From Manihot esculenta (Eukaryota; Streptophyta; Magnoliopsida; Malpighiales; Euphorbiaceae): a stretch of 64,000 nucleotides of DNA. A program made the translations under genes and the position numbers. This document shows, piece by piece, positions 47,178 through 60,600 of the stretch (position 1 is the first letter of the stretch; every line of letters starts with the position of its first letter). Location: positions 5,942,110 through 6,006,109 of the forward strand of contig NC_035169.2 in assembly GCF_001659605.2 (NCBI RefSeq), read 5' to 3'. The notes under the pieces were generated by a model, which was not told where the DNA came from, searched no databases, and saw only the letters and a list, made by a program, of their open reading frames with translations.

Positions 47178-47906
47178 TGTAACGACCCGGAAACCGGACC
47201 GCTACCGGCGCTAGGATTCAGGTCGGCTTAAGGCCGCCGGAACCCGTAGCAAGCCAAACATACATCCTGTGAACCTGTTTAATCCCATACATGAACCAAA
47301 ACATACATAAAAATTAAAACTTTTCTTTCATTCAAACATTTCTTTACCCAGCCTAGCCTGTGCATGCATAATCATAACATAAACCCCTCATTGGAGTTCT
47401 CAACAAATACTCCAATGGGGTACATAACATATATCAGGCTTGGGTTACATAAACATCATAAAACATTTATCTCATGTATCCAAGGGATTACAACAGACTC
47501 TAGTCAAGCACACTATATAACTTACATTACATTACATAACATACTTTTACATTATGAATAAACCATGTCCACTTCTATGCTATTACAGAGACTTCTCTTA
47601 CTCTTGCTGACTTCTCTATCTACACAGTACCTGCAAGACTGGGGTTAGGGGAGAGGGGTGAGCTAAAAAGCCCAGTGAGTAAAAAGTAAAAACATGATAT
47701 TAATTCCTCCCTTTTTAGGTATTTTATTCTTAATTTTATTATTATTATCATTTGATTTAGTTCCACACTTTTTAGGTATATTATTATTCATTTTATTATT
47801 AACATTGAATAACTTAACTTTTACTTCACATGCTTTCATGAAATGCAACACATCACATTTAATCACATAAAGGATGGTATTGTCACCATTAGTCCTCACA
47901 TCTCCA

Positions 47907-48056
47907 AGTGCCAGGGGCGTAGAATGGGCCTCGCTGGTCTTTCTCTTACATAACATACATATCATAACATTCCAAAGTGCCAGGGGCGTAGAATGGGCCT
48001 CGCTGGTCTTTCTCTTACATAGTGCCAGGGGCGTAGAATGGGCCTCACTGGTCTTC
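47907..48056. repeat. Three-fold repeat inside the inner LTR
   Basis: AGTGCCAGGGGCGTAGAATG followed by a GGCCTC(G/A)CTGGTCTT block, starting at 47907, 47976 and 48021. The same array is in the other LTR at 55677-55826. The outer LTR has two reverse-complement-like units of the same kind near 46470-46560. Confidence 0.85.
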
Positions 48057-49236
48057 CATAACATATCATCATAACATAACATTAGAGGACTATGGATCAC
48101 CCAATAACCATCCACATCAACATCAAATTATGCAATGCAACATATTCGTGAATTTCTAATGCAAACATCCTGAACATCACATGGCATTAATGATGCATGA
48201 GTATGCTATCAGATTCATTCATTTGTTCATTCATTCATTACTTAAAAACTTAGGGAATAATCCCACTCACCTGGTGACCGAAGCTTTAACGACGGACTCT
48301 GAAAGACTATCTCACAACCGGGGGTCTCGGGTCCTCGGGTCCGAACCTACACAGGTGGACTCAAATGAGGCACCAAACAACAAGAACATCACTCTAAACA
48401 TACCCCCAAAAACTTCCTAAAAACACCTCAAAACATCCCTAGAAAACATGCAAGAAAAGGCTGGGAAGGGCACTTTCGGCGGCACCTTCGGCGGCCGGAA
48501 GTCCCTCCAGAGCCGAAAGTCAGGCAGGTTCGGCGGCACCTTCGGCGGCCGAAACTCCCAGACAGAGACGAAACTCATGCATGTTCGGCGGCACCTTCGG
48601 CGGCCGAAAGTCTCGGACAGAGCCGAAACTCAAACTTTCGGGGGCAGGCTTCGGCAGCCTAAAGCTGCCTCCCACGCTGGTTCGGCGGCCGAAAGTACCT
48701 TCGGCTGCCGAACCTGGTTTCTGCCAAAGGGCAGAAACTTGGTTCCTCTTGCCCAAAACAACCCCCTACACAACCAATCATGCATAAACCTATTCTACAA
48801 CAATCATACTCAAGCATACAAACTCCTAGGGGCCTCCAACAAGCTTAAACCCCAACTACAACACACAAGCAAGCCACATTGCACATAAACACACATTAAA
48901 CCATGGATTTTTCATAAAAACTCATCAAGCCTACTCATGCATTTCTACCCCAAAAACTTGCATAAAACTTACTTAAAACACATATAGAACTAGAGATCGG
49001 CTCTTACCTCTTGAAGATCGAGAGAGAAACGATCCTAGCTCGAAGATGGGGAGATTCGAGTTCTTGAACCTCAAAGCTCCAAAACTTGCTTAAACTTTAA
49101 AACTCTTCAAAAACAAGATGTAACTTGTTAAGATCTAAAGGATTTGAGGGAAAACACTTAAAATGATCATAGGAGGGCTAAAGCTTACCGTCGGCCGAAA
49201 TGGGAGAGAAAACCTCGCCTGTTTCGGTCACGGGGT

Positions 49237-49244
49237 CTCTTATA
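49237..49244 (-). promoter_or_regulatory. TATA box in the inner 3' LTR
   Basis: Minus strand TATAAGAG, at a place comparable to the outer LTR box. The copy that would drive the element is in the 5' LTR at 57014-57007. Confidence 0.55.
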
Positions 49245-49601
49245 GGGCAGGTTCTGTCACCTTTCGGCGGCCTAACGTGCCCCCACATCTCATGCATGTT
49301 CGGCGGCCGAACATGAGGTTCGGCGGCCGAACCTTGAGTCTTTCAAACAAGGCTTTCGGAGGCCTAAAGCGCTCCCAAAACCCCACCATGTTCGGCGGCC
49401 GAACCTCACTTTCGGCGGCCGAACCTGGCAAAGCCTCCTTTGGTCTTTTTCATTCAAAAACTCAATTTCCTTTTTGTTTAAAACATAAAATACATTAAAA
49501 ACATTTCATAAAACATGGTTTTACCCTTCTAGAGGTTTCCGACATCCGAGATTCCACCGGACGGTAGGAATTCCGATACCGGAGTCTAGCCGGGTATTAC
49601 A

Positions 49602-49617
49602 TTCTTCCCCCCTTAAG
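49602..49617 (-). other. Polypurine tract of the inner element
   Basis: Minus strand CTTAAGGGGGGAAGAA directly before the 3' LTR; the usual primer site for plus-strand DNA synthesis. Confidence 0.85.
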
Positions 49618-49708
49618 AACATTCGTCCCCGAATGTTCACCAAACAACACATAACATGGCAAACATATAACATACATACTAAGCACATCAACACATAGGG
49701 ATCTAACC

Positions 49709-52700
49709 TTAAAAGAGCTGAGGGTACTGCTGGAGCATAGACTCCCGTGTCTCCCAAGTGCACTCTTCCAAGTTGTGGTGGTTCCACAGGACTTTCACCA
49801 TCGGGATTTCCTTGTTTCTTAACTTTCTGATCTGCGTGTCTATGATCCGTACTGGCTGTTCAACATAGGTGAGATCCTCTTGGACCTCCACATCAGGCTC
49901 ACTAAGAACCTTGCTCGGATCTGACACAAACTTCCTCAACATCGAAACATGGAAGACCGGATGGATTCTTGCCATTGAAGCAGGTAAATCTAGCTTGTAC
50001 GACACATTCCCAATCTTTTGCAAGATTTCAAAGGGTCCGATGTATCGTGGGGCTAGTTTACCTTTCTTCCCGAAGCGAACCACTCCCTTCATTGGAGACA
50101 CCTTGAGCAATACCAGATCCCCCTCCTGAAACTCTAACTGCCTTCTGCGGTAGTCTGTATAACTCTTCTGCCTGCTTGCAGCAGTCTTGATTCTTTCTCT
50201 GATTATGGGTACCACCCTGCTGGTAATCTCTACTAGCTCAGGCCCTGCCAAGGCCTTCTCTCCAACTTCCTCCCAGCAAACAGGTGATCTGCACTTCCTT
50301 CCGTACAAAGCTTCATATGGAGCCATCCCGATGCTAGCATGATGGCTGTTATTGTAGGCAAACTCCACCAAAGGTAGATGCTGCCTCCAAGAACCGCCAA
50401 AGTCCAGCACACACATTCTGAGCATATCCTCGATAGTCTGGATGGTCCTTTCTGACTGTCCATCAGTCTGGGGGTGGAAGGCAGTACTGAAATCCAACCT
50501 AGTACCCATGGCATTCTGCAGACTCCGCCAAAACCTGGAGGTGAACTGGGGCCCTCTATCTGACACTATCGAAACGGGAACCCCATGCAGCCTGACGATC
50601 TCGTCCACATACACCTGCGCCAACTTGTCCACAGAATAGCCACTCCTGACAGGAATGAAGTGAGCAGATTTGGTGAGTCTGTCCACAATCACCCATATGG
50701 AGTCCACTCTGTTGGACGCCGCTGGTAACCCTACTACGAAGTCCATAGCTATATTTTCCCATTTCCATTCTGGAATAGGTAGCGGGTTAAGCATTCCAGC
50801 TGGCTTCTGATGTTCCAGCTTCACCCTCTGACACACTTCGCAGGCTGACACGAACTGTGCCACTTCTTTCTTCATTGCTGGCCACCAATAAACCTTTTTC
50901 AAATCTTGATACATCTTGGTGGCTCCGGGGTGAATGCTGTATCTTGCATTATGAGCCTCTCTCATAATGTCTCCTTTTAGCCCTATGTCGTCTGGTACAC
51001 ATAATCGACTCCCATAGCGGAGGATCCCTTTACTGTCGAATCTGAACTCACTATCATTGCCTGACTGAACAGTCCTGGCAATCTTCACTAACTCGGGGTC
51101 CTCATGCTGTTTCTGAGCAACTTGCTCAAGGAACACGGGTGTCACTTTCATCTGAGCCAACAAGGCACCTGTACCCGACAACTCTAACTGTAGCCCTTCT
51201 TCGATGAGCTTGTAGAACTCCTTTACTACTGGTCTTCGTTCTGCCGTGATGTGGGATAGACTGCCGAGTGATTTCCGGCTTAAGGCATCAGCTACTACAT
51301 TAGCCTTACCCGGATGATACTGGATTTTGCAATCGTAGTCACTGAGCAGTTCTACCCATCTTCTCTGTCTCAAATTCAAATCTCTTTGACTCAGGATGTG
51401 CTGCAGGCTCTTATGATCTGTAAAGATCTCACATTTTACCCCATAGAGGTAGTGCCTCCACATCTTGAGTGCAAAGATTACTGCTGCCATCTCAAGGTCA
51501 TGTGTGGGGTAATTCAACTCATGCTTCTTCAGCTGCCTAGAAGCATAAGCAATCACCCTCTCATTCTGCATCAGTACACAACCCAGTCCCACACGGGACG
51601 CATCACAAAAGACTGTAAAGTCCTCATCACCAGATGGCAGAGCTAAAACTGGTGCTGAAGTCAACCTCTTCTTAAGTTCTTCAAAACTCTCTTCGCACTG
51701 GTCGGTCCACAGAAATTTCTGATTCTTCCTGGTTAACCTGGTCAGAGGAGCTGCTATCTTTGAGAAGTCCTGAACGAACCTCCTGTAGTAACCAGCCAAA
51801 CCCAAGAAACTTCTAATCTCTGTCACTGAAGTGGGTCTAGGCCAGTTAGCCACAGTTTCTGTCTTCTTGGGGTCCACCTCAATACCATTCTCTGACACTA
51901 CATGCCCCAAGAACGAAATGCTCCTCAGCCAGAATTCACATTTAGAGAACTTGGCATACAAGCCATGTTCCCTCAAAGTCTGCAAGACCAACCGCAGATG
52001 ATGGGCATGCTCTTCTGCATTCCTGGAATACACTAAGATATCATCTATGAAGACAATAACGAAGTGATCCAGGTATTGGCTAAATACTCTGTTCATGAGA
52101 TCCATGAATGCTGCAGGGGCGTTTGTTAACCCGAACGGCATCACTAGGAACTCATAGTGCCCATATCTGGTTCTGAAAGCTGTCTTCGGCACGTCCTCAT
52201 CTCTGATCCTCAGCTGATGATACCCAGATCTCAGATCTATTTTGGAGAAACAACCTGCTCCTGCTAGCTGGTCGAATAGATCATCGATCCTAGGCAACGG
52301 GTACTTGTTCTTGGTAGTGACCTTGTTCAACTGTCTGTAGTCGATACAAAGTCTAAGGGATCCATCCTTCTTTTTCACGAACAACACTGGAGCACCCCAG
52401 GGTGAGGTACTCGGTCGGATGAAACCCTTATCTACCAGCTCCTGCAACTGTCCTTTAAGCTCTTTCAGCTCTGCTGGCGCCATCCTGTAGGGAGGGATAG
52501 AGATCGGTCTGGTTCCTGGCATCAATTCTATCTCGAACTCTATCTCCCTAGGAGGCGGTAAACCTGGCAGTTCGTCTGGGAAGACATCTAAGAACTCTCT
52601 AACCACAGGCACTGAGGCGGGCTCTCTGACATCTCTGTCTAGCTCTCTCACATGAGCTAGATAACCCTGACAACCCCTCCTGAGCAGCCTACGAGCCTGT

Positions 52701-54763
52701 AGGGCTGATATCAAACCTCTAGGTGTACTCCCCCTGTCTCCTCTAAAGACAACCTCTGACCCATCCTGACATCTGAACTTAACTACCTTGTCTCTGCAAT
52801 CCAAGGTAGCACCATGGGTAGATAGCCAATCCATCCCTAGAATGACGTCAAAATCTGTCAAGTCTAGAACCACAAGGTCGGCGGATAGGCATCTTCCCTC
52901 TATGAAAACTGGACTGTACTGGCAGACTGACTCCGCCACTGACGGGTCACACTTGGGTCCACTAACCCATAGGGGACACTCTAACCCAGAGACCATCAAA
53001 CCCAACCTCTCGACCGCTCTCGGAGAAACAAAAGAATGGGATGCACCCGGGTCCATTAAGGCATAAGCATCTGAACAACCAATGATGATATTACCTGACA
53101 CCACGGTGTTGGATGCGTTTGCCTCCTGCTGTGTCATAGTGAAGATCCGTGCTGGAGCTGACGGACCTTCCCCTCTGTAAGCTGATGAAGAAGAGGCTGA
53201 CCCTCTCCCTCGGCCTCTGCCACTGGCCTGTGTCGCGGCTGAAGCTGCTGGCTGTGCCACACTACCCGAAGTAGTCTGCTGGGGCCGTGCCATAGGAACT
53301 GCTCTAGGACACTCCATGGACATGTGTCCCTCCTGCCCACACCTGTAGCAGGCTGTTGTCCCAAAACGGCATACCCCTCTGTGTAGCTTACCACACCGTG
53401 CACACACTGCATTATCAGCACCAGAGCTTGAGCCACTTCCTAGTCCCAGACCTGATTTGATCTTGCTCCAGAACTTATTCTTCTTTGGTTTCTTAGTGGT
53501 ACTGCTCCACTTCTTACTAGCTGAACTCAAGGATGAAGGATCTATCCTTCCCCCACCTGGGGTCTTAGAACCAGAAGGTTGTGCCACTGACTGTTTAACT
53601 TTTCCCTCTATTACGGCACTAGCCTCCATTCTCCTGGCCATGTCTATAATGGCATGGAAACTTTCTCTATCGGCTGACTGAATCAAAGAGGAATACCTGG
53701 AATTGAGCCTCATGGTATACCTCCTTGACTTCTTCGAATCTGTGTCCAGATGTTGCCCAGCAAACGGCAACAACTCTAAGAATCTATCGGTGTACTCATC
53801 GACACCCATCTCATCTGTCTGTTTCAGCTGTTCAAACTCAATCATCTTCAACTCCCTTGAACTGTCAGGGAAAGCCCAACCTGCGAACTCAGTCGCGAAC
53901 TCCTCCCATGAAAGATTGTCCACCCTCGGTTTCACATAGCCCTTGAACCATTCACGGGCCTTTTTGCATTTCAGGGTGAAACCAGCCATCTGAATGGCTC
54001 TGCTGTCATCAGCACCTATCTCATCTGTAATTGTTTTGACCTTCTCCAGGTACACAAACGGATCATCACCTGTATCAAACTGGGGAGCACCCAACTTCAT
54101 GTAGTCGGTCATCTTGGCCTTGCTCCCTCTAGATGAGGTAGGTTGAGGTCTTTGGGTTTCTGGAACTGTGGGTTCTGCTGGTGGTGGTGGTGCGACATTC
54201 CCTGGGATAGGGTTTGCCGTGCCTGGATGGAAGGATGGAGGTGGGTACATAGGGTACTGTGGATACTGTGGGTAGAAAGGTGGGTATGGCATGTGAGAAG
54301 GGTAATGATTAAAACTGGGGTAATCCGATGTACTTCCCATCGAATACCCGGGGTATGGTGAAAAAGGTGGGTACTGGGGTGGTAGAACAAACCCCGAGGC
54401 CTGAGTGCCTCCCTGAGACTCACCCATGCCCTCTTCTGGCATGTTTACACCAAGGTTACCGTCCCTCCTCTGCTCCACATCCATCTCTTCTTCTCCATCA
54501 ACTGACATTCTTTCCTGAACTGTACCCCTTACTGATCTGCTTCTACCCAGATCCAAGGACCTTCTAGGGTCCCTCACTGTTCTGTCTCTGTTGGACCTGC
54601 TTGACATTGCCCTTGGCAATGCTGGAGGACGGGCGCTCGTGCCCTCATCCTCCGGTGGTACTCTAGTCAATCTAGCTGATCGACGAGTTCCTCGCATTCT
54701 GTTTACTGAAAAACAGCACAGATAACAAAACATTAGCATCAGATGGTTCATGTGGAAACACAT
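49709..54763 (-). CDS. Gag-Pol polyprotein of the inner element
   Basis: A single open frame of 1684 codons. Order: gag with a Pro/Tyr-rich stretch ([14 protein letters not shown] region) and capsid-like domain, a CCHC zinc knuckle ([14 protein letters not shown]), an aspartic protease with DPGASHSF, a reverse transcriptase with FIDDIL, an RNase H starting [10 protein letters not shown], an integrase zinc domain ([17 protein letters not shown]), an integrase core with MDFVVG, SDRGPQF and GQSERTIQ, and a C-terminal chromodomain-like tail ([15 protein letters not shown]). The protein copies the element's RNA and inserts the DNA. No stop or frameshift was seen. The frame opens at 54763, but the Met at 54697 ([11 protein letters not shown]) is the likelier gag start, as it follows a splice-acceptor-like TTTTTCAG and starts the well-conserved part. 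Confidence 0.95.
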   Translation of the reverse strand: MCFHMNHLMLMFCYLCCFSVNRMRGTRRSARLTRVPPEDEGTSARPPALPRAMSSRSNRDRTVRDPRRSLDLGRSRSVRGTVQERMSVDGEEEMDVEQRRDGNLGVNMPEEGMGESQGGTQASGFVLPPQYPPFSPYPGYSMGSTSDYPSFNHYPSHMPYPPFYPQYPQYPMYPPPSFHPGTANPIPGNVAPPPPAEPTVPETQRPQPTSSRGSKAKMTDYMKLGAPQFDTGDDPFVYLEKVKTITDEIGADDSRAIQMAGFTLKCKKAREWFKGYVKPRVDNLSWEEFATEFAGWAFPDSSRELKMIEFEQLKQTDEMGVDEYTDRFLELLPFAGQHLDTDSKKSRRYTMRLNSRYSSLIQSADRESFHAIIDMARRMEASAVIEGKVKQSVAQPSGSKTPGGGRIDPSSLSSASKKWSSTTKKPKKNKFWSKIKSGLGLGSGSSSGADNAVCARCGKLHRGVCRFGTTACYRCGQEGHMSMECPRAVPMARPQQTTSGSVAQPAASAATQASGRGRGRGSASSSSAYRGEGPSAPARIFTMTQQEANASNTVVSGNIIIGCSDAYALMDPGASHSFVSPRAVERLGLMVSGLECPLWVSGPKCDPSVAESVCQYSPVFIEGRCLSADLVVLDLTDFDVILGMDWLSTHGATLDCRDKVVKFRCQDGSEVVFRGDRGSTPRGLISALQARRLLRRGCQGYLAHVRELDRDVREPASVPVVREFLDVFPDELPGLPPPREIEFEIELMPGTRPISIPPYRMAPAELKELKGQLQELVDKGFIRPSTSPWGAPVLFVKKKDGSLRLCIDYRQLNKVTTKNKYPLPRIDDLFDQLAGAGCFSKIDLRSGYHQLRIRDEDVPKTAFRTRYGHYEFLVMPFGLTNAPAAFMDLMNRVFSQYLDHFVIVFIDDILVYSRNAEEHAHHLRLVLQTLREHGLYAKFSKCEFWLRSISFLGHVVSENGIEVDPKKTETVANWPRPTSVTEIRSFLGLAGYYRRFVQDFSKIAAPLTRLTRKNQKFLWTDQCEESFEELKKRLTSAPVLALPSGDEDFTVFCDASRVGLGCVLMQNERVIAYASRQLKKHELNYPTHDLEMAAVIFALKMWRHYLYGVKCEIFTDHKSLQHILSQRDLNLRQRRWVELLSDYDCKIQYHPGKANVVADALSRKSLGSLSHITAERRPVVKEFYKLIEEGLQLELSGTGALLAQMKVTPVFLEQVAQKQHEDPELVKIARTVQSGNDSEFRFDSKGILRYGSRLCVPDDIGLKGDIMREAHNARYSIHPGATKMYQDLKKVYWWPAMKKEVAQFVSACEVCQRVKLEHQKPAGMLNPLPIPEWKWENIAMDFVVGLPAASNRVDSIWVIVDRLTKSAHFIPVRSGYSVDKLAQVYVDEIVRLHGVPVSIVSDRGPQFTSRFWRSLQNAMGTRLDFSTAFHPQTDGQSERTIQTIEDMLRMCVLDFGGSWRQHLPLVEFAYNNSHHASIGMAPYEALYGRKCRSPVCWEEVGEKALAGPELVEITSRVVPIIRERIKTAASRQKSYTDYRRRQLEFQEGDLVLLKVSPMKGVVRFGKKGKLAPRYIGPFEILQKIGNVSYKLDLPASMARIHPVFHVSMLRKFVSDPSKVLSEPDVEVQEDLTYVEQPVRIIDTQIRKLRNKEIPMVKVLWNHHNLEECTWETRESMLQQYPQLF

Positions 54764-54947
54764 GAACCCACATCATATACACATCATAATCATAGCATAT
54801 CTCATGGCATACATACTTGCATTCTAGACAGGACTCTACATCCTATCCTAGTGGACATGATTTCCTATTGTGCTTGACCTTTCTATAACATCTATGAGCC
54901 CGACACTCTAGGTCCGACCATATGAACCTAGGGCTCTGATACCATTC
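54764..54947 (-). other. Leader of the inner element
   Basis: It holds the primer-binding site (54944-54933) and about 170 bp of non-coding leader before the gag-pol frame. Confidence 0.8.
54933..54944 (-). other. Primer-binding site of the inner element
   Basis: Minus strand TGGTATCAGAGC, complementary to the 3' end of initiator tRNA-Met, 3 bp from the 5' LTR. Confidence 0.9.
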
Positions 54948-57371
54948 TGTAACGACCCGGAAACCGGACCGCTACCGGCGCTAGGATTCAGGTCGGCTTA
55001 AGGCCGCCGGAACCCGTAGCAAGCCAAACATACATCCTGTGAACCTGTTTAATCCCATACATGAACCAAAACATACATAAAAATTAAAACTTTTCTTTCA
55101 TTCAAACATTTCTTTACCCAGCCTAGCCTGTGCATGCATAATCATAACATAAACCCCTCATTGGAGTTCTCAACAAATACTCCAATGGGGTACATAACAT
55201 ATATCAGGCTTGGGTTACATAAACATCATAAAACATTTATCTCATGTATCCAAGGGATTACAACAGACTCTAGTCAAGCACACTATATAACTTACATTAC
55301 ATTACATAACATACTTTTACATTATGAATAAACCATGTCCACTTCTATGCTATTACAGAGACTTCTCTTACTCTTGCTGACTTCTCTATCTACACAGTAC
55401 CTGCAAGACTGGGGTTAGGGGAGAGGGGTGAGCTAAAAAGCCCAGTGAGTAAAAAGTAAAAACATGATATTAATTCCTCCCTTTTTAGGTATTTTATTCT
55501 TAATTTTATTATTATTATCATTTGATTTAGTTCCACACTTTTTAGGTATATTATTATTCATTTTATTATTAACATTGAATAACTTAACTTTTACTTCACA
55601 TGCTTTCATGAAATGCAACACATCACATTTAATCACATAAAGGATGGTATTGTCACCATTAGTCCTCACATCTCCAAGTGCCAGGGGCGTAGAATGGGCC
55701 TCGCTGGTCTTTCTCTTACATAACATACATATCATAACATTCCAAAGTGCCAGGGGCGTAGAATGGGCCTCGCTGGTCTTTCTCTTACATAGTGCCAGGG
55801 GCGTAGAATGGGCCTCACTGGTCTTCCATAACATATCATCATAACATAACATTAGAGGACTATGGATCACCCAATAACCATCCACATCAACATCAAATTA
55901 TGCAATGCAACATATTCGTGAATTTCTAATGCAAACATCCTGAACATCACATGGCATTAATGATGCATGAGTATGCTATCAGATTCATTCATTTGTTCAT
56001 TCATTCATTACTTAAAAACTTAGGGAATAATCCCACTCACCTGGTGACCGAAGCTTTAACGACGGACTCTGAAAGACTATCTCACAACCGGGGGTCTCGG
56101 GTCCTCGGGTCCGAACCTACACAGGTGGACTCAAATGAGGCACCAAACAACAAGAACATCACTCTAAACATACCCCCAAAAACTTCCTAAAAACACCTCA
56201 AAACATCCCTAGAAAACATGCAAGAAAAGGCTGGGAAGGGCACTTTCGGCGGCACCTTCGGCGGCCGGAAGTCCCTCCAGAGCCGAAAGTCAGGCAGGTT
56301 CGGCGGCACCTTCGGCGGCCGAAACTCCCAGACAGAGACGAAACTCATGCATGTTCGGCGGCACCTTCGGCGGCCGAAAGTCTCGGACAGAGCCGAAACT
56401 CAAACTTTCGGGGGCAGGCTTCGGCAGCCTAAAGCTGCCTCCCACGCTGGTTCGGCGGCCGAAAGTACCTTCGGCTGCCGAACCTGGTTTCTGCCAAAGG
56501 GCAGAAACTTGGTTCCTCTTGCCCAAAACAACCCCCTACACAACCAATCATGCATAAACCTATTCTACAACAATCATACTCAAGCATACAAACTCCTAGG
56601 GGCCTCCAACAAGCTTAAACCCCAACTACAACACACAAGCAAGCCACATTGCACATAAACACACATTAAACCATGGATTTTTCATAAAAACTCATCAAGC
56701 CTACTCATGCATTTCTACCCCAAAAACTTGCATAAAACTTACTTAAAACACATATAGAACTAGAGATCGGCTCTTACCTCTTGAAGATCGAGAGAGAAAC
56801 GATCCTAGCTCGAAGATGGGGAGATTCGAGTTCTTGAACCTCAAAGCTCCAAAACTTGCTTAAACTTTAAAACTCTTCAAAAACAAGATGTAACTTGTTA
56901 AGATCTAAAGGATTTGAGGGAAAACACTTAAAATGATCATAGGAGGGCTAAAGCTTACCGTCGGCCGAAATGGGAGAGAAAACCTCGCCTGTTTCGGTCA
57001 CGGGGTCTCTTATAGGGCAGGTTCTGTCACCTTTCGGCGGCCTAACGTGCCCCCACATCTCATGCATGTTCGGCGGCCGAACATGAGGTTCGGCGGCCGA
57101 ACCTTGAGTCTTTCAAACAAGGCTTTCGGAGGCCTAAAGCGCTCCCAAAACCCCACCATGTTCGGCGGCCGAACCTCACTTTCGGCGGCCGAACCTGGCA
57201 AAGCCTCCTTTGGTCTTTTTCATTCAAAAACTCAATTTCCTTTTTGTTTAAAACATAAAATACATTAAAAACATTTCATAAAACATGGTTTTACCCTTCT
57301 AGAGGTTTCCGACATCCGAGATTCCACCGGACGGTAGGAATTCCGATACCGGAGTCTAGCCGGGTATTACA
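54948..57371 (-). repeat. Inner element 5' LTR
   Basis: 2424 bp, identical by eye to 47178-49601. Promoter TATA-like box at 57014-57007 on the minus strand. It reads leftward into the inner gag-pol frame. Confidence 0.95.
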
Positions 57372-57376
57372 GCGCC
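57372..57376. repeat. Target-site duplication GCGCC, right copy
   Basis: The partner of 47173-47177. Confidence 0.93.
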
Positions 57377-57406
57377 GGTAACGGGTCGGATTTCCGGGTC
57401 GTTACA
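57377..57406 (+). repeat. Outer element 5' LTR, last 30 bp
   Basis: It ends GGTCGTTACA directly before the outer primer-binding region. It continues the LTR that was cut at 47177. Confidence 0.9.
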
Positions 57407-57409
57407 GAG

Positions 57410-57421
57410 TGGTATCAGAGC
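57410..57421 (+). other. Primer-binding site of the outer element
   Basis: TGGTATCAGAGC, 3 bp after the LTR end; initiator tRNA-Met type. Confidence 0.92.
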
Positions 57422-57608
57422 CCTAGGTTCATATGGTCGGACCTAGAGTGTCGGGCTCATAGATGTTATAGAAGGTCAAGCACAATAGGAAAGATCATGT
57501 CCACTAGGATAGGATGTAGAGTCCTGTCTATATGATGATATGATATGCCATGATGATATGCATGTGCATAAATGCTATGATATGATGCTATGTATGTGAT
57601 GAGGGTTC

Positions 57609-60600
57609 ATGTGTTTCCACATGAACCATATGATGCTAATGATTGTTTATGCTATGTGCTGTTTTTCAGAAAATAGAATGAGAGGAACTCGTCGATCTGC
57701 ACGATTGACTGGAGTGCCATCGCAGGACGAGGGCGCTGATGCCCGTCCTTCAGCTTTGCCTAGGGCAATGTCCAGTAGGTCCAATAGAGACAGAGTGGCT
57801 AGAGACCCAAGAAGGTCTTTGGATCTGGGTAGAAGCAGATCAGTAAGGGGAACAGTGCTAGGAGGAATGTCTGAGGATATGGAGGTAGATCAGAGGAGGG
57901 ATGGCAATCTTGGTGTGAGTATGCCGGAAGAGGGCATGGGAGAATCAGAAGGAGGCACTCAGGCCTCGAGTTATGTCCAGCCACATCACTACCCACCCTA
58001 TTCACACCATCCAGGGTATTCGATGGGAGGTACATCGGATAACCCCAGTTTTAGCCCTTATCCTCCACATATGCCATACCCACCTTACTACCCACCATAC
58101 TCTCAGTACCCCATGTACCCACCTCCACCTCCCTATACCGGTACAGCAAACCCTACCCCAGGGGATGTTCCACCTCCACCACCACCAGTACCTACTGTCC
58201 CGGAAACACAAGTACCCAAACCTACCTCATCTGGAGGGAGCAAGGTCAAGATGACCGATTACATGAAGTTGGGTGCTCCTCAGTACAGAACAGGTGATGA
58301 CCCATTTGAGTATCTGAACAGGGTCAAGACTATTACAGATGAGATAGGGGCTGATGACAGTAGAGCCATTCAGATGGCTGGGTTCACACTGGAGTGCAAG
58401 AAGGCACGTGGTTGGTTTAAGAACTATGTGAACCCGAGAGCAGACAGTATGTCCTGGGAGGAGTTCGCAAATGAGTTTGCAGGATGGGCTTTCCCTGAGA
58501 GCTCCAGAGAGCAGAAGATAATAGAATTCGAGCAGTTGAGGCAGACTGATCAGATGAGTGTGGAGGAGTATACAGACAGGTTCCTGGAGTTGTTGCCATA
58601 TGCTGGGCAGAATTTGGACACAGATCAAAAGAAGTCAAGTAGATATATTATGAGGCTGCACTCCAGGTATTCCTCTTTGATACAGTCAGCAGAGAGGGAG
58701 AGTTTCCATGCCATAGTGGATATGGCTAGGAGAATGGAGGCTTGTGCCATCGTTCAAGGGAAGGTAAAACAGTCAGTGGCACAGTCTTCTGGTTCCAAGA
58801 CCCCAGGTGGGGAAAGGTTAGACTCTTCTTCTCTGAGTGCAGCAGTTGCAAGCAGTAAGAAGTGGGACAGAGGCCACAGAAAATCTAAGAAGAATAAGTT
58901 CTGGAACAAGATCAAGTCAGGTCTGGGTTTAGGCAGTGGCTCAAGCTCTGGCGCAGAGGTTACAGCATGTATGAGATGTGGGAGACCACACAAAGGAGTA
59001 TGTCTGGCAGGGACAAACACGTGTTTCAGATGCGGACAGGCGGGTCATTTGGCTCGAGACTGTCCTAGAGCAGCCTTTGCAGCGCCGTCTCAGCAGACAG
59101 CCTCCGGCAGTGTGGTGCAGCCAGTAGCTCCAGCCGCAACACAGGCCAGTGGCAGAGGCAGAGGGAGAGGGTCAGCCTCTTCATCAGCAGGATACAGAGG
59201 TGAAGGTCCATCAGCTCCGGCACGGATCTTCACTATGACTCAGCAGGAGGCCAATACATCCAACACCGTGGTGGCAGGTAATCTCATCATTGGTTGTTCT
59301 GATGTGTATGCCTTAATGGACCCGGGTGCATCTCATTCTTTTGTTGCTCCGAGAGTCGTGGAGAGGGTAGGATTGATGGTCTCTGGGTTAGAGTGTCCCC
59401 TATGGGTCAGTGGACCCAAGTGTGACCCGTCAGTGGCAGAGGCAGTCTGCCAATGTAGTCCAGTTTTCATAGAGGGAAGATGCCTTTCCGCCGACCTTGT
59501 GGTTCTAGACTTGACAGATTTTGACGTCATTCTAGGGATGGATTGGTTATCGACCCATGGTGCTACCTTGGATTGTAGAGACAAGGTAGTCAGATTCAGA
59601 GATCAGGATGGGTCAGAGGTCGTCTTCAGAGGAGACAAGAGGGGTACACCTAGAGGTCTGATCTCAGCTCTTCAGGCTCGTAGGTTGCTTAGGAGGGGAT
59701 GTCAGGGGTTTCTAGCTCATGTGAGGGAGTTAGATAGTCATGTCAGAGTGCCCGCCTCAGTGCCTGTGGTGAGTGAGTTCTTAGATGTTTTCCCAGACGA
59801 GCTGCCAGGGTTACCACCTGCTAGGGAGATAGAGTTCGAGATTGAGTTAATGCCTGGTGCCAGACCGATCTCTATCCCTCCCTACAGGATGGCACCCGCT
59901 GAATTGAAAGAACTGAAGGAACAGTTGCAAGAGCTGGTAGAAAAGGGTTTCATCCGACCGAGTACTTCACCTTGGGGTGCTCCGGTTTTGTTTGTGAGGA
60001 AGAAGGATGGATCCCTCAGACTTTGTATCGACTACAGACAGTTGAACAAGGTCACTACCAAGAACAAGTACCCTTTGCCGAGGATCGACGATCTATTCGA
60101 CCAGCTATCAGGAGCAGGTTGTTTCTCCAAAATAGATCTGAGATCAGGGTACCATCAGTTGAGGATAAGGAATGAAGATGTACCAAAGACAGCTTTTAGG
60201 ACCAGGTATGGGCACTATGAGTTCCTTGTGATGCCGTTTGGGTTGACCAACGCCCCTGCAGCATTCATGGACCTCATGAACAGAGTATTCAGTCAGTATC
60301 TGGATCACTTCGTTATTGTCTTCATAGATGATATCTTAGTGTATTCCAGAAATGCAGAGGAGCATGCCCATCACCTGAGGTCAGTTTTGCAGACCTTGAG
60401 AGAGCATGGCTTGTATGCCAAGTTCTCCAAGTGTGAGTTTTGGCTTAGGAGCATATCATTCTTGGGGCACATTGTGTCAGAACAGGGTATTGAAGTAGAC
60501 CCCAAGAAGGTAGAGGCTGTAGCTAACTGGCCTAGACCCACCACAGTGACCGAGATCAAGAGTTTTCTGGGTTTAGCAGGTTACTACAGGAGGTTCGTTC

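Larger units (their letters stand above)
47178..49601 (-). repeat. Inner element 3' LTR
   Basis: 2424 bp, identical by eye to 54948-57371. It holds GCC-box inverted repeats (TTCGGCGGCCGAA on the plus strand, for example near 49299 and 49319) and a three-fold repeat starting at 47907, 47976 and 48021. Confidence 0.95.
47178..57371 (-). mobile_element. Inner complete Ty3/gypsy element (Tekay/Del-like)
   Basis: The element is 10194 bp with two 2424-bp LTRs: 47178-49601 (3' on the minus strand) and 54948-57371 (5'). The LTRs look identical throughout, with a constant offset of 7770. On the minus strand the LTR starts TGTAATACCCGG and ends GTCGTTACA. The primer-binding site TGGTATCAGAGC is at 54944-54933, the gag-pol frame at 54763-49709, and a polypurine tract at 49617-49602. 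A perfect 5-bp target duplication (GCGCC) flanks it, which is standard for this superfamily. It looks complete and very young. It belongs to the same family as the outer element but has its own LTR variant. Confidence 0.96.

Noticed and set aside
49869..54567. Plus-strand open frames across the inner gag-pol gene, and minus-strand frames across 57799-61930
   Set aside because: They are antisense or shifted shadows of the two 1684-codon gag-pol frames, and the shadow pairs repeat between the two elements.
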